Assembly (NCBI GenBank): GCA_002751075.1
Contig: NAOQ01000091.1
Coordinates: forward strand, 26,392 to 46,125
Direction of reading: 5' to 3'
Origin: Ichthyophonus hoferi
Taxonomy: Eukaryota; Opisthokonta; Ichthyosporea; Ichthyophonida; Ichthyophonidae
Length of the DNA stretch: 19,734 nt
Under the pieces are notes generated by a model that saw only the letters and a program-made list of their open reading frames with translations, was not told where the DNA came from and ran no database searches. The translations under genes were made by a program, and so were the position numbers. Every line of letters starts with the position of its first letter. The first letter of the stretch is position 1. Shown here piece by piece: positions 8,001-16,900 of this stretch.

Positions 8001-9539
8001 GTTGGAATATGAAGGTCCGGCTCAAAAAGAAAGATGACACATATACATGATTAATAGTATAGTTAAAAGGATAATTGCAATTAATTATAATTATAATACA
8101 GTATCATTTATTGATCAAGGTGAATAACCCTGTCTCAGTGTGTATATCATATATAATAGGAGATCGGTTGGTATTAAATATGATAAGGGTTATCTACCTT
8201 TTGAATCTTGCATGATGATATCTTTTCTATAAAAACCATCTTTTTCTCTTTATATATTTTAAGTTTTTATCCATCTTCATGCTATTTCTGTTATTATAGC
8301 ACCTTCATACAAGCATATGTGAGCTAGGGTAAGAAATAAAAAATCATTCTCATTAGAGTACATAAAGTTTGTATTAGCCCTATTTGAATTTATCAGTCTA
8401 TGAACCAATTAAAAGTAGATAAGTATAAGTATGGGACTTATGGTTGGATGGTTTTGGTATATAAAGTTAAAATTTGATAAGATACTCTCCATATCAACGG
8501 CATATTACTGGCCATATAGTTTTAAAATTGAATAGATATTCAATTTTACTACATTATAATTTAAAATATGCGTTGTGTTCTATCAAAAACTAATCAAAAA
8601 GCTTGGTTAAATATATTATAATACTGCATTTTAGGTTTAATTAACCTATGAAAATATCGTTTTAATTGTCCTTTCTATACAGTTGCATCAGATAACGTAT
8701 CCAATAGCTAAAAATCGACATCCTAAGTTATTATAGAACATTCTCCAATATCTTATAGAGTACATTTTAATCTTATACATTTATTGGACTATTGTCAACT
8801 TTAAAATTTACGACGGGGCCTTTATTCAAGGATGGTCCCTTAAGTCCAGGTATAAAGTTTTATATTGAGCTTGATATGTATATATATTACAGTGCACTTT
8901 ATAACAATACTATTTATTATACAGTCAAAGTGCACTGGGCAAACACCTATAATATACTATAGTTCAAGGAGTTCGTATATGTATAATCAAGACTATTTCA
9001 AGTAAAATCTTGTATTAAAATATAAACAACAACATAGTAAAATACACATACAAATAAATTTTTTACAAAAAAATACTCTGGTCTATATAAAATAGTAAAT
9101 AATAATAATAATGAGAAGTATATTTATTCCAACAAAGAAAGTATCAATCACGAGTGAAAGACAAGTGAAATAATGTTAATAAAGTAGAAAAAATAAGTCA
9201 TGCAACAATATAGTGAATGTTTCTTATTTAAATATATGTTTTTCTGCCTGCATGTATATGTTTTTTTTGTTTTGTGTGATACTTGTGTCTTTCTGGGCCG
9301 TTTAGTTTGTGTGTACTTTCCTATATGATTGAATGTGCTATATGTGTGTTTAAATGTTTCGTATGTATACAAGTAGAATCAAGTGCCTAAATGAACCCTT
9401 ATCATTTATCATTAGCTTGGCTTCGCTCAGTTTTTATCCCATAAAAAGACTAAATAAAACTAACGGATGAATCCCTCACCTTATGTTCCAACGGCATATC
9501 CAAAAACCAAGTGGACAGCTCGTTTATCAGTCTTGTCAT
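1906..9539 (-). CDS. SRD5A1: 3-oxo-5-alpha-steroid 4-dehydrogenase (steroid 5-alpha-reductase), 8-exon gene
   Basis: The product is an integral membrane enzyme, normally of the ER, that reduces the delta-4 double bond of 3-oxo-steroids with NADPH. The coding exons, in minus-strand order, are 9539-9480, 7037-6941, 6270-6196, 5735-5642, 4954-4855, 3843-3712, 2476-2350 and 2036-1906. They total 816 nt (271 aa plus stop), against 254-259 aa for human SRD5A2/SRD5A1. Every intron is GT-AG and phases match throughout. Family marks are PYGRY (res 45-49), AWCLQESP with E71 (SRD5A2 E57), HYFNR with Y106 (Y91), NGYMQ, GMGINI, RKPGETGY with R187 (R171), GGMFEYVSGANFFGE with N209 (N193) and E213 (E197), H247 (H231), and the C-terminal YPKTRRAVIPF with R263 (R246). 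Several hydrophobic segments fit the seven-helix fold. The C-terminus resembles plant DET2 as much as vertebrate SRD5A, so SRD5A1 is a family-level symbol, not proven orthology. Family assignment is near certain; exon 1 is the least certain part. Confidence 0.95.
2350..2476 (-). CDS. SRD5A1: SRD5A exon 7 (residues 187-228, NADPH pocket)
   Basis: The acceptor is TTTCCTACAG|AGA and the donor is ATAG|GTAGGT. The exon encodes RKPGETGYKIPKGG, then MFEYVSGANFFGEILEWTGF. This is the best-conserved block of the family. R187, G199, N209, E213 and E216 match SRD5A2 R171, G183, N193, E197 and E200, positions where human substitutions cause 5-alpha-reductase deficiency. Confidence 0.96.
2477..3711 (-). 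other. SRD5A intron 6 (1,235 bp)
   Basis: No gene content was recognised. It contains a translated-looking hydrophobic AT-rich stretch at 2637-2981 (+), which I regard as chance. It also has a direct repeat of ATGCCAATAA around 2945 and 2959, AAATT-type repeats near 3007-3027, and a G-rich run at 3077-3090. Confidence 0.7.
3712..3843 (-). CDS. SRD5A1: SRD5A exon 6 (residues 143-186)
   Basis: This exon is exactly 44 codons, phase 0 at both ends. The acceptor is GATTTCAG|TCA and the donor is CTG|GTAGGT. It encodes SVYLTQIAVYDDGYVMDPRF, then LGG, a membrane helix and GMGINIQADNIL. These match human SRYLSHCAVYADDWVTDPRF and GMxINIHSDxIL, the cytosolic loop and helix leading to the NADPH pocket. 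Confidence 0.94.
3844..4854 (-). other. SRD5A intron 5 with purine-rich + strand
   Basis: This intron is 1,011 bp. From about 4560 to 4830 the + strand is dominated by A and G, so the intron is pyrimidine-rich near its donor end in the gene sense. Short ATACATCATT-type tandem copies lie at 4240-4270. No gene content was recognised. Confidence 0.7.
4855..4954 (-). CDS. SRD5A1: SRD5A exon 5 (residues 109-142)
   Basis: The exon encodes TFIFPLRLRGGKDTPF, a hydrophobic helix and NGYMQ. It matches CLIYPFLMRGGKP...NGYLQ of human SRD5A1. The acceptor CAG|G abuts the (GTAT)n microsatellite (CATA on the gene strand), so there is no normal polypyrimidine tract. The donor is CAG|GTGTGT. Length is 100 nt (1 + 33 codons), in phase on both sides. 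Confidence 0.92.
4957..5020. repeat. (GTAT)12 microsatellite followed by (AT)n, touching a splice acceptor
   Basis: Twelve perfect GTAT units (4957-5004) run into (AT)n up to 5020. The first base of the array on the + strand is the last base of the acceptor triplet region of SRD5A exon 5, so the intron ends in CATA repeats and then CAG on the gene strand. Confidence 0.95.
5585..5608. repeat. (AT)12 microsatellite, 34 bp past the SRD5A exon 4 donor
   Basis: Twelve perfect AT units lie inside SRD5A intron 4, 34 bp from the exon 4 donor. Confidence 0.95.
5642..5735 (-). CDS. SRD5A1: SRD5A exon 4 (residues 78-109, catalytic Tyr)
   Basis: The acceptor is TTTCTGTGCCAG|TT and the donor is AATAG|GTAGGG, phase 2. 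The exon ends with LLIGAFFIHYFNR, equivalent to human LLGLFCLHYFHR. Y106 is the counterpart of catalytic Y91 of SRD5A2. Spacing from LQESP to WPNRLL equals that of human SRD5A1 exactly, which fixes the acceptor. Confidence 0.92.
6196..6270 (-). CDS. SRD5A1: SRD5A exon 3 (residues 53-78, catalytic Glu)
   Basis: The acceptor is CTATCCTCAG|CG and the donor is ATGG|GTATGT. The exon encodes STVWGPKINGKIAWCLQESP followed by CVVM. This matches the ARAAWVVQELPS block of human SRD5A1. E71 corresponds to SRD5A2 E57, which contacts the steroid 3-keto group. The WGPxI lead-in is like plant and protist members. Confidence 0.93.
6941..7037 (-). CDS. SRD5A1: SRD5A exon 2 (residues 21-52, first membrane helix and PYGRY)
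   Basis: The exon encodes a hydrophobic helix starting MAYSMIVAGLISF and then the family motif PYGRYSPG. The acceptor is a pyrimidine-rich run of C and T ending in CATACCAG|GTC. The donor is GGAG|GTATGT, leaving one base of codon 53. The frame stays open further upstream (to about 7118) and another CAG occurs at about 7109, which is also phase 0. The acceptor at 7038 is preferred because it has the C-rich tract and gives the family-like length. Confidence 0.85.
7766..7786. repeat. Short perfect hairpin
   Basis: Eight-base arms TTCAACCA and TGGTTGAA enclose a 5-base loop. The hairpin lies within SRD5A intron 1. Confidence 0.8.
8523..8548. repeat. Near-perfect palindrome
   Basis: Eleven-base arms TAAAATTGAAT and ATTCAATTTTA enclose AGAT. 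It lies within SRD5A intron 1. Confidence 0.85.
8634..8650. repeat. Short hairpin
   Basis: Arms TAGGTT and AACCTA enclose TAATT. It is short and AT-rich, so it may be chance. Confidence 0.6.
8890..8937. repeat. 11-bp stem with 26-base loop
   Basis: The arms CAGTGCACTTT (8890-8900) and AAAGTGCACTG (8927-8937) are exact reverse complements. They are less AT-rich than the surroundings, which makes chance less likely than for the other hairpins here. No target-site duplication was seen. Confidence 0.85.
9480..9539 (-). CDS. SRD5A1: SRD5A exon 1 (residues 1-20, start codon)
   Basis: The ATG at 9539-9537 sits in an ACCATGAC context. It opens a 20-codon stretch (MTRLINELSTWFLDM, then PLEHK) that ends at AAG|GTGAGG. 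The phase-0 end matches the phase-0 acceptor at 7038. A WFL-type amphipathic N-terminus before the first membrane helix is usual in animal SRD5A proteins. The alternative is that translation starts at the in-frame Met at 7028, inside exon 2, which would lose only this short segment. The following intron is the longest in the window (2,442 bp), which weakens certainty. Confidence 0.68.
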
Positions 9540-9973
9540 GGTTATTATGTTACAATATAACAACAGATTTTAATGTAATTGTGAAGTACTTTGGTCTGTA
9601 TTGAAGAACACCTGTTGTTATTCCAATCTCAAGTACTCTGAGAGATTTATATCAACAACAACTAGGTTATATATATATAATGGATAATATAAATACAACG
9701 TTATATTTACTACGATAGTAAATCAACTGTTATGCAGCTAAACTGATTTTATTGTGTGGTTTATTGGTATAGACGGCACCACTGCTTTATGATTATCCAA
9801 TTGTAATTATTGATTGGGCTTATCTGTACCGAATAGAAATCGAGATTAAAGTTTTAAATAAACAATTTGTTTTGATCTTAAACAAAACGTGATCGTAGAT
9901 CGTAAACATGTACATAGATCAATAACAATTCCCTGACAAACGTTAACCGATGGTGTACTATAAACTCCAATGT

Positions 9974-10003
9974 TTATAACGATAAAATATGATATTGTTA
10001 TAA
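9974..10003. repeat. Inverted repeat with one mismatch, about 440 bp upstream of the SRD5A ATG
   Basis: Arms TTATAACGATA and TATTGTTATAA pair at 10 of 11 positions around an 8-base loop. An alternating TA palindrome follows at 10042-10059. Confidence 0.75.
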
Positions 10004-11931
10004 CTCAGGAATATATATATATATATATCTATGTGTTTGTTTATATATAATTATATATAGACTATTCCCCATTTATAAATATATGACATATATATTTAAA
10101 ATTTGTGCTATGGTTGGACTGCCCTAATTCTACAATGAATTTCTCCTTCTATTTTATACTTCTATAATCCTTGTCACTTGGAAATAGAGTACAAGCATCT
10201 TTGTGGAGTGTTGTAATTGTAAATTTGAGACTGTACCGTTATTATCTTACCTATTTTTGGATGGCAGCAGTAACAACAAGTAGAGAATTAAATAGAAGCC
10301 AAAGACCATTCTACAGTCTTTTACCATTGGGAGCAATTGTATTTAGATAAAGAATGTAGGGTAAATGTTGGATTTGTTTTTCAGAGTCTTTCCTATTGAA
10401 AAATGAGGTCCAGCTTCAATGCACTTGTATGGAAACTTATTACAGCTTTTAATTGTTAATACTGCTACAATTATTCCCATAGAGAAAGCTGCTAATTTCA
10501 GCCTGTGTAATAATTATAGTTATCTCACCCATACCATGTTCAGGATGGTAGCCGGCTATTGCAAGCGGAGGATTTAGGATAAAAAAGTATAGCCTTTATT
10601 CAGCATAGCTACAGAATTAAGAGTTCACGATCTGTCTCAGAAAAAACCCTTTAAAACCCTTTAAATATATCTTTTGATACATAGAATACTTAACTAGCAT
10701 TAAGTAATTAGTTAATTATAACTACAGTTATTTTGACAATGTTTTATGTAACTATATTTGATAAAAGCGGCTTGTGTATACAGTTTGTATATTTATACGT
10801 TAACCTGGAATTTAAGACAACTAAAGGGCGTTTATTCTGAATTTAACAGGTATGTTTGTCAAATCGTTCACAATGAACTAAGGTAAGAGGATCCCAGCAA
10901 CTCTCAACATTTTTAAAATTCTTATAAGCCATCAGTCTTAATCATTTATGTTACAAGATCGTTAATTCCGAATGAACACTAGTTCAAAATTGATTTGTTG
11001 ACACATAGTTTGCATGCTAGAGTTGATGAACCATTCAAATAAGGAAACACCAGTATAGCCTTATCAATATAGGATCAAACATTCCTAGTGGGTCTCTATG
11101 ACCTTTCACGAGTTGTATTAGCCAAAACAAATATTTATGATTGGCTCTATTCAAGTTATTGAACCTAGCTATATTGGTGTTAACCAAAAGCTAGTACCAG
11201 CAGTAAACCGAAGTATAAAAGAAAACAAAAGTCAATAATAAAAGACCCCCTCACACAGATACGGTAATAGTAGCAAAGATATGAAAGCATTTGTAACACA
11301 CAAAAAACTTTGCATTTACTTGCATGTGTATCATATTCACGTGGTTATTGTAATGCCTATTCCACCATTAGCACTGGCATACAATAATCGGTGTTCAGAT
11401 TTCTTATTCACTTAGAACTCAGAGAACTGCTTACTAACATTAGTGACAATGGTTTTTATTTACATCGTAATAAATCACCCCTTACTGATCAATCTCATTG
11501 TGCAATTTCTATATTCGCATCCAAGCCAATCAAGGCATTGATTCCTTCTGAATTAAAACATGCATAATTACTACAGCCAGTTACCTAGAGAGTTGGTATC
11601 TGGGCCTTCTATTGAAGCTCTGCCACAGTAACTGAGCCTTAAGGACAGATCCGATAAAGTGACTATTACTACCACTGGTTTAGTGTAACCAATTATTATA
11701 CAACAATCAATTGGAGATGCTGAAGGCTGTGGACAAGTCACAGGAATTACCACAGATTATGATAATTTAGATACATAATAACTTGTGTTAAAAATATGTC
11801 TTGACGATATTAAAGTATAAAAATTTATAATGCTCGATATAGTTAACAAGTTGCTTCTTAATAATAATTGTCAATCGCTATTAATTGTAAATTAGTGTCA
11901 ATATTACTTATCATTTACATAAAAAAATAGG

Positions 11932-11937
11932 TTTATT
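11932..11937 (-). terminator. Candidate poly(A) signal of PSMD13
   Basis: This is the first AATAAA on the minus strand past the PSMD13 stop, about 490 nt downstream. If used, it makes a roughly 0.5-kb 3' UTR that contains the (AAT)n array at 12117-12160. Nearer variant signals in the AT-rich stretch at 12355-12390 could be used instead. Confidence 0.35.
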
Positions 11938-12115
11938 CAGTAAAACAGGATAGAATAGCATCATCAACACCAATAATAAAGTAAAATAAATCTACGAGAT
12001 TGGTTTATATATATGTATGATTGACGGGTATTTTTAGACAAGGCAGATGAAGTTGTGGTAGGTGAATTATATCTTGGTAGGTCTGTATTTGATAATAGCA
12101 ATAGCCATAGTCGCA

Positions 12116-12116
<1 letters not shown>

Positions 12117-12160
<44 letters not shown>
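12117..12160. repeat. (TAA)n microsatellite in the probable PSMD13 3' UTR
   Basis: The array is about 44 bp, nearly 15 perfect units. It lies between the PSMD13 stop and the AATAAA at 11932. It has the same motif class as the array at 1-51. Confidence 0.97.
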
Positions 12161-12427
12161 GACCAAAAAGAGATGCCATTTAAATAATTTAAGACAACAA
12201 CAAAAACAACATATGCTTATATATAAGTACAAGAGAACAATTAACATCAAGATCCAAAGTAAAACTCAACCATCACCTTAGACTTAACCCTAACTGCTAC
12301 ACTACAAACAATATGAAAAATATTCCATGAAACAGCACTCCAGTTAATGTTGCCAGTATATATATATTTATAATTATATATACATATATAACATAACCAC
12401 AGTAGTACACTGCAGATTGTAGTTACT

Positions 12428-12575
12428 TTACTCGTCTCTGAAGGAGACCTCAGCATCACTAGCATTAGTTGCTATAACTAAGGTTGTTTCCACATTGTTG
12501 CACCATTGTCCCAAGGAATCAGCAAATCCTTGGATCTGAGTGCGATCAAGGACTCTAGGGAGAACCCAGGTAACA
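12428..12575 (-). CDS. PSMD13: PSMD13 exon 9 (residues 333-381 and stop)
   Basis: The acceptor is ATCTCCCTAG|T and the stop TAA is at 12430-12428. The exon encodes VTWVLPRVLDRTQIQGFADS, LGQWCNNVETTLVIATNA and a short acidic tail SDAEVSFRDE. It matches human [28 protein letters not shown]. The acidic tail past the last helix is not conserved with human as far as I can tell. Confidence 0.95.
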
Positions 12576-13950
12576 CTAGGGAGATAATCCAAATAACAAT
12601 AAGAATTAATGTTAGTATTATATTGGTGGGTGTGAATCAAATAGAGGTATGGTTGGGTACGTTTGTGTGTTTGCGTGTATTTGTGTGTACATAAAGATAT
12701 TAAGGTATGCAAATGTATGTAGATATGTATAGATATTACCATATCGAGGGATTAGTCGTATACAACAAAAATGATAGTACTGTACATATGAAATCCTAAA
12801 TAATGAATGTACCTAGTTTGGCACTATAGGATACCGAATATATATATATACGTATGCATTTAATATCCTAATATAAATAGTGTGGACGAGGAGACTTACG
12901 TCACAGTCTTGGTGACCTCATCAATGGTGCCACGAATCAACTTGAGATTAAGCGCCCTCATTACAAGATACTCCACCTATAGGAAAGGGAGGTAGAGTAA
13001 GAGATGAATATAATTGGAGGATTGGGTGGGGGCCAAAATTAAAGCGGTACATAAGGAACCAATGGGGGGTCGTTATACTTTGGAAAGAGGCTATTTATGG
13101 GGATATATATGATAATCTACATGGGAAAATGCTAAGTATTCATATCTAGGTATAGCAATATATGCATCCACATAATTACAACATATACATCTATGTCAGC
13201 ATGTATGCATAGCTATAACCTCTATATCTCAACAATCCTAATTCCAATAATCTAACCTGAATATAATATTAAGCCTACACTACACATGCCCACCTAAAAA
13301 ATACCTATGCTCACCTCATTGATTGGTAGGCGTGTGTCCTTGGCAATGACGTCAAAAGAGATGACACGGTTTGCTGAGGGTCGGGCAAACACAATCTCCA
13401 TCAACGTCATCAGACACATCTTCTTACGTAATTGTACCAAGTGTTCTACCAGAAGAGGCTGATGGAATATGTATTAGTGCATACATAGTATATGGTATAT
13501 GCTGTATGTTATATTAAGGTATCTGTGACAAAAATATGTGATGTATGATAGAATAATATATAAAATATTATGTCATATCATATCATATCATATCATATAA
13601 CATCATATGATGTAATATAATACAATACAATAAAGCATAACATAATATACTATCCCTAAGATACTATACTGTACTATACTATACTATACTATATTATACT
13701 GCATTGTATTGTACTAGACTAGACTATACTGTACCTTACATAGTCACTCACCTCTGACTGCCAGTAAGGTTGTAGGACCTCCAGCTGTGCAATATCTCCT
13801 TTATTAAAAGCAAAAATTAATTGAGCCACCCACTCTCTTGGCGTTCCCTTCAAACTTTGAAGCACTGGATGAGTAATCTGTAATTCCATTGGTATGGAGG
13901 TTGATTAGCTTTATAACGGGCGTATACCTTGCATGTATATATATATATAC

Positions 13951-13993
<43 letters not shown>

Positions 13994-16900
13994 TATATAA
14001 ACCTTAATGCCATGAACCATCCCATACACTAAGCAAATATATTACAACCACAAGTGCACATGATAAAGAAATAACAGGTATCAGTCATAAACCAATGAAC
14101 ATCACTCATGCTACCACCTGTATCAACCCAATAGAGTCGAAGTGAATATCTCTTAATCTATACTATAGCATACTCATACTAGTATAAGTACAGTCTGTTA
14201 TCTATGGTATCGATAAAACATATATATTAACACGGGATTGGATGGATGTACCACACAGTGCAAATGAAAATAACAGGAAGGATATTATAGGAGATATAAA
14301 AATATAACAATGGTACCTCTATAAACGTTGCTTAGTTTAAAAATAAATAGCAAATATGATTGGACAATAAATGAGTTAAAGTAAAAAATCAAACAAAAAA
14401 AAAACATTATACGAAGAAGAAAGTACGAAAAAAGAGGGACAATATTATAAACAATATACAATAATACTAAATAAAATAAAATTTAAATTGTAATATAAGT
14501 TCTCAAAAATAAAATGAAAACAAACCACAAAATAAAATAAAATTTTAAATTTTAAAATGAGAGCACAGGCCACTCACCAATTCACCAAAGTTGTAAAGAT
14601 CAGGGGATAGGATGGCAGCCAATGCCAAATCAAAAGCATACTCAGGTAGATCCTTGAGGTGGGAACCGCCCTGAACACACCCTAGATATCTTAAGGCTTC
14701 ACGATAATAATCGCTAAAGGAGCCTTTCATCTGTAGTGGGTATGGAAAGAAAGAAAGAAAGATGGAACAGAAAAAGAGAGAGAAGTGAGAGTGAGGGAGA
14801 GAGTGGTGAGGAATTGATAGAGAGGGATGGAAAAACTATTGTATGTGTGTATGTGTGAAGTATGTATGTATGTATGTGTGCGTGCTTCATCGACCGTTAT
14901 GTTCTTAATAGCAGTATATATGATTGAATACAATACAATGTACAATGGTAGAAAATGTATGTATCAATAAACCAATCATTTATTGTATAATTGTCTAGGA
15001 TGAAAAAAAAAATTATGAATGCTAAAAATGTCGCAAACCCGGGAAAAAATGTAAAGTAGGTTAAGAGTGTATAAGGAGTCATAAAAACAACAGTGAAAAG
15101 ATAGGAAAATAACAAGCAATAAATATGATTGGTTATAAAAGAAAGGCGATTGAATAGGAAAGAAAGAGAAAGAGAGAGAGAAAGAGAGATAGAAACAGAG
15201 AAGTATAGGTTTCAAATACAAAATACAAAATAAGAATGGAAATAATCCTACAAAAGATACTATAGGATCATTTGATATGATAAATAAAAACAGGCTAAGA
15301 AACATAATACACATACATATATACATACATATATATATATATATGCCCAAACATGAATACATACAAAAAAAAAAAAAGATATTCCAGAAAAAATATAAAA
15401 TAACATAATGCAATCAGTGAACATATCGAGACAGGAATAGGGTTGTAGTGGTGGGATAAGCCAACCTTCCAATAGGCAGCTGACACTTTATAATACCGGG
15501 CATGAATGTCTAGACCAATCGTATCATTCTGCTCCAGGACTTCCCGTGCAGCCTCAAGTAAGGCACGGCAAGCCTCGGGCTCTATTTTAATATTTTAATG
15601 CAGATTATATATTGGTTAGTAAATAATAGATACACTATACCATATACATAAATATGTATCTGTATATACCGAAAATTACACACTCATATATATATATATA
15701 TATATATATAGGTAAGACTAGAATCTTTTTAAAGGTAAATCAATTTTAATAATGCAACAGGCATACTACATTGATTAGTAAATAATAGATATATCATACC
15801 ATATAGACGAATATATATATATATATATATATGCACCTTAATGTACACCGAAAAATATACATTCGGATAGAACTACTACTGGAATCCTTCTATCATAAAG
15901 TACTTTGTGTTGATTTTTAATGGAAGAGGCTATGTTATGCAAATCATAAAATGTTAAATTGGGTTATCTATCACAGAATGTTTGTTCCAAATAATCAATT
16001 GAATTGCAGTAATTTCTAAACATTAGTGAATGTGTTACTGGTTGATTTTTAATATACCCTTTATTGCAAGGAATCCTGTTACATTAAATTTTAATGGCAT
16101 TATTCTATATAAAAACATGTGTGTATACATTCATGCATACGTATGTATATGTACATGTAAAAGTATCAGACAGACCAGATTGCAAAGTATAAGGTATTGG
16201 ATAGGGCATTCTAGAGAGAAAGGGATAGAGGCAGAGGTAGGTAAAAACAAGAGGAAAGGAAGAAGGAGTGAAAAAGAGAAGCAGAAAGGTTTAAATATAA
16301 GTAAGGCCAGAAAATGAGCAAGAATGATATAGAATCAACAACACCACTAGAAAAAAGAGGGAGAGACCAAAATACATACATACATACATACATACTATCA
16401 TCCATACCTACCTACACACTATCATCCTTACCTACCTATATATACCTACATACATACATACGTACATACTATCATACATATATACAAACCATCACATATA
16501 TATACACGTATACCTTCGTTATGATTTACATGCACTCCGCCTCACCTGAGTTCTGTAGTCTCAGATCAGCAATAACCATCTCACAGGCCACAGTGGCCCC
16601 CTTAGAGGCTTCAACCTTAGTAATCATTTCCTCCCAGAATGCGATACGGGCATCATTGTCTAGTAGGTTGGTACGGGCGTGTTAGACAGGTAAAAGTATT
16701 GTGTTGGAGAGGGAGAGGGAGGGAGAGAGATAAAGGGAGAGAGAAAGAGAAAGATTAAGAGAGAAATGATCAGGTTTGTGAACGGAGTATAAGGAAGGAA
16801 AAATAGAACTAGAACAACTACAGTTAAAACAAGGTGATCAGTGGAAAGTAAGTATTAATTAGTTGGTCACGCTACCCTATCTAGAGGCAGGTAAGGGTAG

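Larger units (their letters stand above)
7038..9479 (-). other. SRD5A intron 1 (2,442 bp)
   Basis: This is the longest intron, inferred from the exon 1 call. An A-rich AAAAAAG-type run lies at 7847-7880. Four inverted repeats are listed separately. The segment 8800-8850 is locally richer in GC, with no reading frame I recognise. No gene, RNA gene or transposon was identified. If exon 1 is wrong, this is 5' flank instead. Confidence 0.55.
9540..12427. other. Intergenic spacer between SRD5A and PSMD13
   Basis: This 2.9-kb spacer lies upstream of SRD5A and downstream of PSMD13. It should hold the SRD5A promoter and the PSMD13 3' UTR. From about 10100 to 11760 it has fewer simple repeats and a more even composition than the introns. 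I recognised no protein family or RNA gene. Several short open stretches on the + strand between 11280 and 11760, and one on the minus strand at 11571-11753, could be chance or the remains of something old. Confidence 0.6.
15582..16545 (-). other. PSMD13 intron 3 (964 bp)
   Basis: It holds a diverged tandem duplication (15612-15891), purine-rich + strand sequence at 16205-16310, and TACA and 24-bp repeats at 16373-16500. No gene content was recognised. Confidence 0.75.

Noticed and set aside
8205-8300. C-box-like ATGATGAT on the + strand in SRD5A intron 1
   Set aside because: No D box (CTGA) or terminal stem lies within 100 nt, and it is antisense to the host gene.
11571-11753. 60-codon minus-strand open frame with a balanced composition
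   Set aside because: It looks more protein-like than most, but I recognise no family, see no start context and see no splice partners. It is kept only as part of the spacer note.
11950-12010. Possible C/D-box snoRNA (TTGATGATG followed by CTGA on the minus strand)
   Set aside because: The C-to-D distance is only about 25 nt, and the CTGA overlaps the AATAAA context, so it does not fit a snoRNA.
14976-15413. 145-codon minus-strand open frame, Phe/Ser/Tyr-rich
   Set aside because: It is a translated pyrimidine-rich intron between PSMD13 exons 4 and 5, with no family match.
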